DNA of 64,000 nt from Chitinophaga dinghuensis (lineage in GTDB: Bacteria; Bacteroidota; Bacteroidia; Chitinophagales; Chitinophagaceae), in NCBI RefSeq assembly GCF_003259435.1, contig NZ_QLMA01000001.1:1116001-1180000 (forward strand), read 5' to 3'. The translations under genes and the position numbers were made by a program. This document shows positions 53,499 through 61,904 of the stretch, one piece after another. The stretch's first letter is position 1. Every line of letters starts with the position of its first letter. The notes beneath the pieces are model-generated. The model ran no database searches. It was not told where the DNA came from and saw only the letters and a list, made by a program, of their open reading frames with translations.

Positions 53499-55580
53499 TT
53501 AGTTATTGTTGCTGGCGTCAATGTCCAGGTGTGTTTTGTTACCGGAAATCGTCAGTGAAGACTCTGTCAGATAGCTTTTGTATTTGCTGGTAACAGCTGC
53601 TGGCTGAACATTGCCATTAATACGCAGCGTATTGTTATTGTATTCGATTTTGTAAGGTTTTGCTTTATCGATCAGATTGTCTGCTGCCAGTTTATCAATT
53701 AACTGATGATAACGATTTGAGCTGGTATGTGCAAAGTCTGCTTTTTCCCTTGCTTCCCGCATTTTATCGCGGTTAATATTCATCTCATTGCGGGCTTTTT
53801 CTGCCGCTATTCTACCTTTTTCAGCGGCTATTCTACCACGTTCCGCGGCTGCCATTGCGATACTGTCGCCATCCGTTACATAATAGAAGTTACCATTGGT
53901 GTTGTGGTATCTCATATTACCGTTAGCCACGTAATGTTTTCTGTTAGACGAGTCAACGATATATTTCATCTCTCTCATATTGCCTGACATTTCCTTCAGG
54001 TCTCCTTTCATCTTATCCCAATCTATGCTGTTGAGTGCGGCCTTTGCTTCTGCCTGTGCCGCAAGCACTTCTTCATTCACTTTTTTCCAATCCACTTTAT
54101 CCAGTGCTGCGCTGCTCTCTGCCTGAATGCGTTTTAAATCTGCTTGTTTCAGTTGTGCCATGGCTTTCTGCATGGTTTTCTGCGCCTCATCGATTTGTTT
54201 CTGCAGTTTAGCACGTTCTGCTTTGGTCAGTTTTTTCTCCTGTACATCTGAATCATAACGGTAAGTGAATTTACCTGTATTTACGATTACATTTTTAGTA
54301 TGAGGAGGCATTGGTGGCGGTGGAGGAGCCTGCATATCTGCGTCCCCAGGAGTAGGCGGCGTTGGCGGCTCTGCTGGTGGGGCAGGTGGCGCTGGCGGTT
54401 CTGGCCAGGTGGTATCTGACGCCTGGGCATTTACCCATGTGGCATTTTCCTCTCTGGTATTGGTATATACCTTAACAGAACCGAGCGACGTTGGCTGGGA
54501 TGGCTGTACTGGAGCGGCGTTTTTCTGTTTGCTTTCAGTGGCTTTCACCTTGGCTGGGTTCAGCCATGCAATAGAGATGATGCCAGTGGCAATGATTAAT
54601 ACTGCCAATAATCTTTGACTATAGTTGAGATGTTTAGTTTTCATTTCCATAATGCGTTTGATGCGATTAAACAGATGCTGTTTATTATTCGCTGCTGCCA
54701 TGGCTAATGTATTGGAAGACAACCGGTATTCTTCCAGGGCTACAAGTGCCTGGGCATAGTGCAACGGTTGTATGGAACTAACCACCAGATCATCACAGCA
54801 GTGTTCGCGCTCCTGCCGGATTATTCTGGAAATCTGCCATACAAAGGGATTAAAGAAGAGAATAGTCTCTACAATCGACTGGAAGATATTCAGCAGATAA
54901 TCATTGCGTTTGATATGCGCCAGTTCATGAAGCAGGATGGCTTCCAACTGTACCGGCGTAAGATTGTTTACCATGGCTACCGGCAAAAGAATGATAGGTT
55001 TGAGAAACCCTAACATCACAGGTACCTGGATATAACCTGATACCAGCAACTGTACTTTTCTGGGTATACGCAATTGCGCTGCCAGCCTTTCCAGATGCTT
55101 TTCCCAGGTGGCATCCATGGGAGAAGTTTTAGTAGTTCTGATCTGCTGTAATTGCGCCAGATCAGAAAACAATTTGATCGTCATTAAACAGAAACCTATA
55201 GCATACATGGCCACCAATACAGGGAACCAGTCTTCCATACGGGGAAATAACCATTTCAGCTGATCCTGACTCTTATACACGGTCTCAATGTGGAGGGCGG
55301 TTGTTGGCGCTATTTGCTGCAGTTGCTGCATCGCCGTTTCGGTCGTTTCTCTGGCGGCCCTGAAAGCTGTTACCTGCTGGAAAAATGTAATCACAAACCA
55401 GGTGAATATGCCTGTAAGTGATACAACTGAAAGATTGTACTTAATTCTGGCAGAAGCCATAGGCCATAATGCCAGTACAGCTTTCAGGCAGATGAAAGCA
55501 AAGAATGCCTGCCAGATAGAATGGAGAATAGTCCATCCCAACGCACATACCAGGTCTCCGGTGAGTGGGAATAAGGTCAT
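53499..55580 (-). CDS. M56 family (BlaR1-like) membrane metallopeptidase sensor
   Basis: This 693-residue protein has four membrane segments around a zinc peptidase domain: HELAH in LLHELAHIKRNDYLLNI, with the downstream EREHCCDD. It is expected to cut a BlaI repressor encoded next to it. After the last membrane segment (LLAVLIIATGIISIAWL) there is a Pro-rich linker (PAPPAPPAEPPTPPTP). A charged coiled coil follows, with tandem RGRIAAEKGRIAAEK units, and a small strand-rich end. The penicillin-binding SxxK sensor domain of classical BlaR1 is absent, so the signal is probably not a beta-lactam. Confidence 0.88.
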   Translation of the reverse strand: MTLFPLTGDLVCALGWTILHSIWQAFFAFICLKAVLALWPMASARIKYNLSVVSLTGIFTWFVITFFQQVTAFRAARETTETAMQQLQQIAPTTALHIETVYKSQDQLKWLFPRMEDWFPVLVAMYAIGFCLMTIKLFSDLAQLQQIRTTKTSPMDATWEKHLERLAAQLRIPRKVQLLVSGYIQVPVMLGFLKPIILLPVAMVNNLTPVQLEAILLHELAHIKRNDYLLNIFQSIVETILFFNPFVWQISRIIRQEREHCCDDLVVSSIQPLHYAQALVALEEYRLSSNTLAMAAANNKQHLFNRIKRIMEMKTKHLNYSQRLLAVLIIATGIISIAWLNPAKVKATESKQKNAAPVQPSQPTSLGSVKVYTNTREENATWVNAQASDTTWPEPPAPPAPPAEPPTPPTPGDADMQAPPPPPMPPHTKNVIVNTGKFTYRYDSDVQEKKLTKAERAKLQKQIDEAQKTMQKAMAQLKQADLKRIQAESSAALDKVDWKKVNEEVLAAQAEAKAALNSIDWDKMKGDLKEMSGNMREMKYIVDSSNRKHYVANGNMRYHNTNGNFYYVTDGDSIAMAAAERGRIAAEKGRIAAEKARNEMNINRDKMREAREKADFAHTSSNRYHQLIDKLAADNLIDKAKPYKIEYNNNTLRINGNVQPAAVTSKYKSYLTESSLTISGNKTHLDIDASNNN

Positions 55581-55600
55581 ACGAACAGGATTTAAATGGT

Positions 55601-55981
55601 TTATCGCTGTTGCTTTTCGATTTCAGATAAATATTTTCGGATCTGGTCCAGCTCTTCGTCAGACGATTTATGGTGGCCGAGTGCCTGCATCACCAACTGG
55701 GTGGCAGAACCGCCGAAAACGGTATCAATCATTTTGTTGAGCAGCTGTTGCTGAGTTGCTGACTGAGATACCGCCGCCGCATAAATATGCGTTTTACTGC
55801 TGGCATCCCGCGTGAGCAAACCCTTTTCATACATAATCTGCATCAACTTGAGGGTAGTAGTATAACCAGCTTCTTTTGTTTCCGCCAGTTTCTCATGTAC
55901 CTCCCTCACAGTACTGGCGCCCCTTTCCCAAAGGATACCCAGTATTTCCAATTCACTTTCTGTAGGCTTATGCTGTTTCAA
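55601..55981 (-). CDS. BlaI/MecI family transcriptional repressor
   Basis: This 126-residue winged-helix repressor begins KPTESELEILGILWERGA. The recognition region is TVREVHEKLAETKEAGYTTT, and a C-terminal dimer helix follows. It is normally inactivated when its M56 partner is switched on. The start is a TTG at 55981, as no in-frame ATG fits. It lies 20 bp before the M56 gene in one operon. Two 16-bp palindromes on its promoter are likely its own binding sites. Confidence 0.9.
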   Translation of the reverse strand: MKQHKPTESELEILGILWERGASTVREVHEKLAETKEAGYTTTLKLMQIMYEKGLLTRDASSKTHIYAAAVSQSATQQQLLNKMIDTVFGGSATQLVMQALGHHKSSDEELDQIRKYLSEIEKQQR

Positions 55982-56037
55982 TATTATGCTATTAGAATGA
56001 TCGAATCTAGTTTCAGAAATCAGGATGCGCGAACATC

Positions 56038-56077
56038 TACGAATATCTTCGTAAACAAATGTACGATAGTTTTCGTA
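56038..56077 (-). promoter_or_regulatory. Two BlaI-type operators, TACGAA-N4-TTCGTA
   Basis: Site 1 (56038-56053) is TACGAATATCTTCGTA, a perfect 6+6 palindrome. Site 2 (56062-56077) is TACGATAGTTTTCGTA with 5+5 perfect. Their centres are 24 bp apart. One lies between the -33 and -7 boxes and the other at the expected transcript start. Confidence 0.75.
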
Positions 56078-56084
56078 AATGCAA
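56056..56084 (-). promoter_or_regulatory. Promoter of the blaI-M56 operon
   Basis: On the minus strand TTG (56082-56084), an 18-bp spacer and TACATTTG (56056-56063) match the Bacteroidetes consensus. The promoter is overlapped by the two palindromes. Confidence 0.75.
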
Positions 56085-56106
56085 AATATTTTTCAAAAAA
56101 AATCTG

Positions 56107-56979
56107 TTACCCTTGTTCCTGCTGTGTTTGCCGAAGTTGTCGAGTCGTCTTTCGGCTTCCATCTGCACTCCATCCCGGGGCATCGAACAGGTAATGTAAT
56201 GCCTCTTTCAGGGATCTGGCGCCCCGTATATCTTGCCAGATGCTTACCCATTCATGGGTGGCAATACGCAATGGATTGAACGTATGGATATTAGAAGTCA
56301 GTCCATAATGAGGTCTTTCTTTCTCGGCCGTAAAAGTGCCAAACATACGATCCCAGATAATCAGTATGCCCCCGTGATTACGATCCAGGTAGTCAATGTC
56401 TGAGCCGTGGTGCACTCTATGGTGAGAAGGCGTATTTAACACATATTCAAAAGGAGCAGGAAGTTTATGAATGACCTCCGTATGAATCCAGAACTGGTAG
56501 ATGAGGCTGATGGCCTGCATTGTCATCACCATCGCAGGAGGGAAGCCTACCAGCGGCATCCAGAGCCAGAAGAGAAAGGTGCCGGTGAAGTTGCCGGTCC
56601 ATGTTTGCCGCAGCGCCGTCGCGAGGTTGTATTTTTCTGAAGAATGATGAATCACATGGGAAGCCCAGAAAAACCGTACCGTATGGCTGGACCGATGGAA
56701 CCAGTAGTAACTGAAATCGTCCGAAAAAAAACAGAGTACCCATACCCACCAAACATAACCCAGTTCAAATAAACGGAACTGATATACCAGATAATACGTA
56801 CCAAAGATGACCGATTTAGTAAACAGGCCAATAAACACATTACCAAGACCCATGGCTATACTGCTGGCAGCATCCTTGGGTTCATACATGTTCCTGTGAT
56901 CAATTGAAGTGAAGATGATTTCCAGGAGAATTAACAACACGAATCCCGGAATGGCATATGTGATTAGGTTAGGAGGCAT
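56107..56979 (-). CDS. Sterol desaturase/fatty acid hydroxylase family membrane protein
   Basis: This 290-residue integral membrane di-iron protein has the histidine clusters HRSSH (in YYWFHRSSHTVRFFW), HVIHHSS and HRVHHG (in NTPSHHRVHHGSDIDY), with several membrane segments between. Such enzymes hydroxylate or desaturate lipids. The frame extends to 57033, but that ATG lies directly on the T run of the preceding terminator, so 56979 is preferred. The lipid substrate is unknown. Confidence 0.88.
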   Translation of the reverse strand: MPPNLITYAIPGFVLLILLEIIFTSIDHRNMYEPKDAASSIAMGLGNVFIGLFTKSVIFGTYYLVYQFRLFELGYVWWVWVLCFFSDDFSYYWFHRSSHTVRFFWASHVIHHSSEKYNLATALRQTWTGNFTGTFLFWLWMPLVGFPPAMVMTMQAISLIYQFWIHTEVIHKLPAPFEYVLNTPSHHRVHHGSDIDYLDRNHGGILIIWDRMFGTFTAEKERPHYGLTSNIHTFNPLRIATHEWVSIWQDIRGARSLKEALHYLFDAPGWSADGSRKTTRQLRQTQQEQG

Positions 56980-57033
56980 ACGACGGTAATCTTTACAGTA
57001 AGTTACTGAAATTCCCCCGTAATTCGCCGGCAT

Positions 57034-57068
57034 AAAAAAGGCGGCCGGGAAGCTTCCCGTACCGCCTT
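57034..57068 (-). terminator. Terminator after the DUF4249 gene
   Basis: A composite stem (57062-57068 with 57038-57044, then inner GGGA/TCCC) runs into six T on the minus strand, 20 bp after the stop. Confidence 0.75.
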
Positions 57069-57087
57069 GAGTTGAGAGGGTGTTATC

Positions 57088-57954
57088 TTATTTGATGGTA
57101 ATTTCGGCGCGACTAACCGCTGATGTGCCGAACCATCCCAGTAATTTTACTTTTCCGGTTGGAGTGGTGTTCTGCATATTGCTTCTTACATTTTCCAATA
57201 CCTTGGCAAAGAGTCCGCCGGCATTGATTTGCTGATCCACCTGCTTCAGAAATTCATAGCTGGGTTTGCTCAATGAAGAGAGACGCATAATCACTTTATT
57301 ACCCAGTAACCATGGATGTTCACCATCAGTAATACTTTGTGCCATTGGCAGAATGAACTGTGCGCCATCGCTTACGCCTTCGCTGTAACTACCGTCCACA
57401 GAGAACTCATCACGTACGCGGTGAGTCGTATCGTTTCTGTAAGATCTGATCCAGTAATAATCGGTAGCGCCTTTGATATCCTTGGCATAGAAACGGGCAT
57501 AGTAGCCCTCTTTACCTGAGGTGGATTCTCCCTGTGCTTTGTATTCGTAGCTCATAGAATCAATTGGCGGAACACGTTTGATGGTATCAATTCCTTCCAG
57601 GATTTCGCCTTGTAACTCTACATGGAGTTTGTACACATGGCCTACTACGCCAATGGCTTTAGTGGAAGCATCATACTGGTAATAGTTATCCTTGAAATTA
57701 AAAGGATAGCTGTCGCCGGTAGTCAGGTCATTTAAAACAATCTTAGCATCGTTTACAATCGGAGCAGGCGCCTGATCGGTGTAAGGCACGCTCATGGTTA
57801 TACGAATTCTCTGAATGCCAGGCTCAGTGGTGATCCAGGCATCGAGTACCGGGAATGATTGCCCTTTGGGAACGTTCAGGTTAATGGTGTCCTCACAGGC
57901 GGTTAATGCTACGAGACAAACCATGGCTATATTGAACAATATTTTTTTCATCAC
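57088..57954 (-). CDS. DUF4249 lipoprotein
   Basis: This 288-residue lipoprotein has a signal peptide ending VALTAC (Cys about residue 20). It fits DUF4249, a Bacteroidetes family commonly paired with a TonB-dependent receptor: TINLNVPKGQSFPVLDAWIT, RIRITMSVPYTDQAPAPIVN, GHVYKLHVELQGEILEGI. It is read 14 bp after the receptor gene on the same strand. It probably forms the surface partner of that receptor, comparable in position to a SusD but unrelated in sequence. The ligand is unknown. Confidence 0.85.
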   Translation of the reverse strand: MMKKILFNIAMVCLVALTACEDTINLNVPKGQSFPVLDAWITTEPGIQRIRITMSVPYTDQAPAPIVNDAKIVLNDLTTGDSYPFNFKDNYYQYDASTKAIGVVGHVYKLHVELQGEILEGIDTIKRVPPIDSMSYEYKAQGESTSGKEGYYARFYAKDIKGATDYYWIRSYRNDTTHRVRDEFSVDGSYSEGVSDGAQFILPMAQSITDGEHPWLLGNKVIMRLSSLSKPSYEFLKQVDQQINAGGLFAKVLENVRSNMQNTTPTGKVKLLGWFGTSAVSRAEITIK

Positions 57955-57968
57955 TAGTCTTTTTGCTG

Positions 57969-60347
57969 TTAGAACTTGAAGTTATAGGTAATGCCAGGAA
58001 TGATAGAACCTATGATTGACAGACGTACTGCTTCTTTTTTATCGGTGTTGTCTGGGTCTTGTCTGAAGTAGATAGTGTATGGATTTCTGCGTGCATACAC
58101 GTTGTACAGCGAGAATACCCATTCGCCTTTCCATCTGTGCAGTTGTTTACCTTTCAGCGTCATGGAGAAGTCCAGGCGGTGGTAAGGGTCCAGGCGGTAG
58201 TTATTCCTTTTATCAGTACTGTTGTAAGGAATATCCCAGCCCTGGAATTCGAGGCGGTTATCCGCGAAAGTGGCAGGCGTACCGGAAGCAAATACCCAGT
58301 TGGCAGAAAGCGATACTCTCTTGTTCAAGGTATGGGTTACCACTACGTTCAGGTTATGGGTACGGTCATAACGGTTCAGGAACCATTCATTTAAACTGAT
58401 ACCTGGCGTTTTACGTTCAGAACGGGAAAGCGTATAGCTAATCCAACCTGTCGTCTTACCAATATCTTTTTTTGCATACAATTCCAGCCCATAAGCGCGT
58501 CCTTGCGATGGCAGCAGATCTGCTTCAATGTATGGGTTCAGCTGGAGGTCTGCATTGTCGATGTAGTCCAGTTGATGATCGGTGGTTTTATAGAACGCTT
58601 CGGCAGACAGTTCATAACTATCGTTCGGAGAATTGTAGAAATATCCTACGGTGTACTGATTAGACACCATTGGCTGGATGTTGTTGGAGCTTGGCGTCCA
58701 GATATCCAGTGGAGTAGGAGAAGCGGTATTGGACAGCTGGTGCATGAACTGGGACGTTCTGCTGTAGGCTACCTTCACTGCATTCTGGTCGTTGAAAGAA
58801 TATTTAGCGCTGATACGAGGTTCGAAATAGGCATATGTTTTCATATTCTCGCCTGCGCCATATTCCTTGGTACCGATGAGTCTTTTCCGAATACCCGGAG
58901 TCGTGTCTGCATAATAATATTCTATGCCTTTACCCAGTAACTGATAAGAAGAAAGGCGGGCGCCATACTGAATACCAAAATGTTTATTGGGCTTATATTC
59001 ATGATCTACATATACGGCAGATTCCAGTGCATGTTTGTCGGCCAGCGATCTGATATGTTGTTCATCACCCTGTGTGCCTATACCAGTACCTGGTTTGAAA
59101 GTGTAGTAAATGCCTTGTACGCCGAAGTGGATGGTGTTGGTGGCATTTACATAATAGGTAAAGGAAGGTTTCAGACCGTAGTTGATGATGTTGGAGGTCC
59201 AGTCATAGCCCTGATCTGCTTCGTCAGCGGATTTGCGGCTGCTGTTGCTGAACTGGAGGCTATAATCATATTTACTGTAGTAAGAAGTCAGATTCAGGAA
59301 CAATCTGTTATTGAAAACGTGGTTCCATCTGAGGGTAGCGGTGGCATTACCCCAGTTCATGTTCACATCTTTTCCAAAGCCGAACACGTCTCTACCAAAG
59401 TAACCGCTGAGGAAGAGGGTATTATTACTATTGAATTTGTAGTTGGCTTTAGCAGTGATATCGTAGAAGTTCAGTTTGGTATCTTTCATGTCGCCTTTCA
59501 GGAAGGGCTTCATTAATACGTCAATATAAGATCTTCTTGCTGCTACGATAAAGGAAGATTTATCTTTTACAATGGGCGCTTCCACAGACAAGCGACTGAA
59601 AATATTGCCAATACCGCCATTCAGGGCCAGTTTTTGGTTATTTCCATCTTTCATGCGGATATCCAGTACAGAAGAAGTACGGCCGCCATATTCCGCAGGG
59701 AAACCGCCTTTAATGAGATTCAGACTTTTTACTGCATCCGGGTTGAATACAGAAAAGAAACCCAGCATGTGGGTGGAGTTATACACCGGGGCTTCATCGA
59801 GGAGGATCAGGTTTTCGTCGCTGTTACCGCCGCGTACGTTAAAGCCGCTGGCGCCTTCTCCCACTGTGTTTACACCAGGCAGAGTTTGAATAGCTTTCAA
59901 TACGTCTACTTCCCCCATGAAAGTAGGCAGTTTTTTCATCTGTGCAATATCCAGTCTGTTGATGCTGGTATTGAGCGTATTGATGGCTTTTTCCTGTTTG
60001 TCTCCTCTGATAGTTACCTCATTTAATGTGCTACTGCTGGTCTCCAGATTTACGTCCAGCGTAGTGTTTTTTTGTAAGCGAACAGTTGTTTTAAAAGAGT
60101 TGTAACCGAGGAAGCTGAACTGTATTTCCTGATCCCCGGCAGGAAGCGTAATAGAATAGAAGCCGTATTGGTTCGTAACAGTTCCGAGGCTGGTGCCTGG
60201 TTTGCCGACAGAAATGCCGATCAGACTTTCCCCGTTTGTTTTATCTTTCACATAACCGCTAATGGTATACTTGGCTTGTGCAAAAGTCTTGCTGGCGCTC
60301 AGTATCAGGCATATAGCAGCAAAAAGCATGATTGCCCTGGATTTCAT
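57969..60347 (-). CDS. TonB-dependent receptor paired with DUF4249
   Basis: This 792-residue protein has a signal peptide (LFAAICLILSASKTFAQ) and a carboxypeptidase-regulatory-like domain (YTISGYVKDKTNGESLIGIS). A plug domain follows (VLKAIQTLPGVNTVGEGASG, GFNVRGGNSDENLILLDEAP, LIKGGFPAEYGGRTSSVLDI). The C-terminal barrel has the closing IIPGITYNFKF. It imports a ligand across the outer membrane using TonB energy. The frame is open to 60434, but the signal peptide starts at 60347. It is co-transcribed with the DUF4249 gene. The ligand is unknown. Confidence 0.92.
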   Translation of the reverse strand: MKSRAIMLFAAICLILSASKTFAQAKYTISGYVKDKTNGESLIGISVGKPGTSLGTVTNQYGFYSITLPAGDQEIQFSFLGYNSFKTTVRLQKNTTLDVNLETSSSTLNEVTIRGDKQEKAINTLNTSINRLDIAQMKKLPTFMGEVDVLKAIQTLPGVNTVGEGASGFNVRGGNSDENLILLDEAPVYNSTHMLGFFSVFNPDAVKSLNLIKGGFPAEYGGRTSSVLDIRMKDGNNQKLALNGGIGNIFSRLSVEAPIVKDKSSFIVAARRSYIDVLMKPFLKGDMKDTKLNFYDITAKANYKFNSNNTLFLSGYFGRDVFGFGKDVNMNWGNATATLRWNHVFNNRLFLNLTSYYSKYDYSLQFSNSSRKSADEADQGYDWTSNIINYGLKPSFTYYVNATNTIHFGVQGIYYTFKPGTGIGTQGDEQHIRSLADKHALESAVYVDHEYKPNKHFGIQYGARLSSYQLLGKGIEYYYADTTPGIRKRLIGTKEYGAGENMKTYAYFEPRISAKYSFNDQNAVKVAYSRTSQFMHQLSNTASPTPLDIWTPSSNNIQPMVSNQYTVGYFYNSPNDSYELSAEAFYKTTDHQLDYIDNADLQLNPYIEADLLPSQGRAYGLELYAKKDIGKTTGWISYTLSRSERKTPGISLNEWFLNRYDRTHNLNVVVTHTLNKRVSLSANWVFASGTPATFADNRLEFQGWDIPYNSTDKRNNYRLDPYHRLDFSMTLKGKQLHRWKGEWVFSLYNVYARRNPYTIYFRQDPDNTDKKEAVRLSIIGSIIPGITYNFKF

Positions 60348-60454
60348 AAAAGGTATTGCAGTTTTTAAATGAGATGTTTTCAAGTTTGGTAACATGCATA
60401 TATGACGTAGGTGGATATGGTTACCCCTATGCAAAACGTGAAAATAAAATGAAA

Positions 60455-60515
60455 AACGGGTTTACTCACTGTCTGGTTGAAAAATATTACAACCATAACT
60501 GTGAGTATACCCGTT
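60455..60515 (-). terminator. Three-part hairpin terminator after the small HMA-like gene
   Basis: Nested stems pair AACGGGT with ACCCGTT, ACTCAC with GTGAGT, and TGGTTG with CAACCA. On the minus strand they are followed by TTTTTCATTTTATTTT. The structure begins about 22 bp after the stop at 60537. Confidence 0.7.
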
Positions 60516-60536
60516 AAATATCGCGTGAAACCTGGA

Positions 60537-60749
60537 CTAGTCCAGTATATGACAGGAGAATCCGAGTCTGGTGACAAATTCAATAATAACTTGTTCTTCC
60601 AGGGTTTCCGGGGTGTCTACCCTCAGGACGCGATCGCAGTCTTCAATATCTACGCTACAGGCTTGCACCAAAAAGTTTGTAGAAATGGCGTTAATTACGC
60701 TATTTTTATCATGTACGGAGCTGATATTTGTACGGAATATTCCAATCAT
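60537..60749 (-). CDS. Small HMA/ferredoxin-like-fold protein
   Basis: This 70-residue protein reads MIGIFRTNISSVHDKNSVIN, then FLVQACSVDIEDCDRVLRVD and IIEFVTRLGFSCHILD. It has the beta-alpha-beta rhythm of a heavy-metal-associated domain without the CxxC. The DLEDCD-type motif is one I recall from small Bacteroidetes proteins annotated as HMA or hypothetical. It is divergent from the AraC gene and followed closely by a strong hairpin terminator, which supports it as a real transcribed gene. Function is unknown. Confidence 0.65.
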   Translation of the reverse strand: MIGIFRTNISSVHDKNSVINAISTNFLVQACSVDIEDCDRVLRVDTPETLEEQVIIEFVTRLGFSCHILD

Positions 60750-60776
60750 TGCTAATCTAAATTTGGTTATTCGGAA

Positions 60777-60784
60777 TATATTTG
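60777..60784 (+). promoter_or_regulatory. Promoter -7 box for the AraC-type gene
   Basis: TATATTTG matches TAnnTTTG, 73 bp before the ATG at 60858. No TTG at the right spacing was seen. Confidence 0.45.
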
Positions 60785-60816
60785 TGCAAATTTGCTACTG
60801 TTATCCCAACTAACTG

Positions 60817-60851
60817 TTACACGAAACGGAGTAAAACTTATACGAAACGGA
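60817..60851 (+). promoter_or_regulatory. Direct repeat TTAYACGAAACGGA x2, likely AraC-type operator
   Basis: Two copies of a 14-bp sequence (60817-60830 and 60838-60851) differ at one base and are spaced exactly 21 bp, two helical turns. The second ends 6 bp before the regulator's ATG. AraC proteins bind such direct repeats. The position downstream of the promoter box suggests autorepression. Confidence 0.65.
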
Positions 60852-60857
60852 TTTTTT

Positions 60858-61847
60858 ATGGCTGTAGTAATTAAGAATGATGCCAGCGATATCCTTTTGG
60901 AGGATGATTTTCCGTTCGAAGAGGAAAAAATGTCGTCGCCAACGATAGTGGAAGATGCGAAAAGCCTCTCTTACGATTTTGGCCAAGCTACCTTTAATAG
61001 TCTGTATTTCGACGGATACCATCTCGGATATGGCAAAGCTCATATTTACGAGAACCTGCATATATCGCATTCAAAAGTTGCCCGCCCATTGGTGGACATG
61101 TTATTTCTCCAACGGGGTAGCTTTCACACAGCCCTGGATGGCGTGCGTGACAATCTTCATTTTTCCACATTAGAGCATAACCTGATGTTTACTCCCACAC
61201 TGGGGGAAAATGCGGCCGTAGAAAAACAAGATGGTCTCACTTTGTTTAGCATCAGTTTTACGCAGGACCGTTTCCTGGCCCTGGCGGAGCATAATGGAGA
61301 AGTGCTGGACAGAATAGCCAATAATATTGCCGGCAATCGCCCGGTGATGCTGGATCAGCATCATAATCCGCATATCACACCGCGGATGAATGCTATCATT
61401 GAAGAAATGACGAACTGTACCTTTCAGGGTGGTGTAAAGAAATTATTCCTGCAATCCAAAGCGATTGAGCTCCTGGCATTACAATGCAGCCAGGCCGGCG
61501 AGGTAACGGAGAAGCGTACACGCCAAATCAGCGCTTCAGATCGGGAGCGGCTGGATCATGCACGTACCATTCTGCTGGCTAATATGCAAGAACCGCCCAC
61601 AATGGCGCAACTGGCGAGGATGACGGGACTGAATGAATTTAAACTGAAGTCCGGTTTCCGGGAAGTGTATAACAATACTGTATTCGGATATCTAAGCGAT
61701 TCCCGGCTGGAACAGTCGAGGATACTGGTATTGGAAGGCAAATACTCCCTGGCGGAAATTGCCGCCGAAGCTGGCTTTTCCTCTCCACAGCATTTTAGCA
61801 ATGCTTTCCGGAAGAAGTTCGGGGTAAGTCCGAGTAAACTACGATAA
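60858..61847 (+). CDS. AraC family transcriptional regulator
   Basis: This 329-residue regulator has an N-terminal sensing region of about 220 residues (VDMLFLQRGSFHTALDG). The C-terminal AraC domain has two helix-turn-helix units: PPTMAQLARMTGLNEFKLKS and YSLAEIAAEAGFSSPQHFSN, then AFRKKFGVSPSKLR. The layout resembles PchR-type regulators of iron uptake, but that is only an impression. It begins at the ATG at 60858; a TTG at 60792 is unlikely. Direct repeats lie right before the start. Confidence 0.9.
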   Translation: MAVVIKNDASDILLEDDFPFEEEKMSSPTIVEDAKSLSYDFGQATFNSLYFDGYHLGYGKAHIYENLHISHSKVARPLVDMLFLQRGSFHTALDGVRDNLHFSTLEHNLMFTPTLGENAAVEKQDGLTLFSISFTQDRFLALAEHNGEVLDRIANNIAGNRPVMLDQHHNPHITPRMNAIIEEMTNCTFQGGVKKLFLQSKAIELLALQCSQAGEVTEKRTRQISASDRERLDHARTILLANMQEPPTMAQLARMTGLNEFKLKSGFREVYNNTVFGYLSDSRLEQSRILVLEGKYSLAEIAAEAGFSSPQHFSNAFRKKFGVSPSKLR

Positions 61848-61859
61848 TTAATTTTATTA

Positions 61860-61901
61860 TAACGGGAGATGACTGTCTGGCCAGACAGTCATCTCCCGTT
61901 A
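61860..61901. terminator. 42-bp perfect palindrome between convergent genes
   Basis: Bases 61860-61880 and 61881-61901 are exact reverse complements with no loop bases in between. It lies between the AraC gene (stop 61847) and the oxidoreductase gene (stop 61905). It probably ends transcription in both directions, although T runs are weak. Confidence 0.7.
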
Positions 61902-61904
61902 ATA

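Noticed and set aside
60380..60583. 67-codon minus-strand frame between the small HMA-like gene and the TonB receptor
   Set aside because: It overlaps the terminator hairpin and the end of the better-supported 70-residue gene; its hydrophobic content comes from AT-rich sequence.
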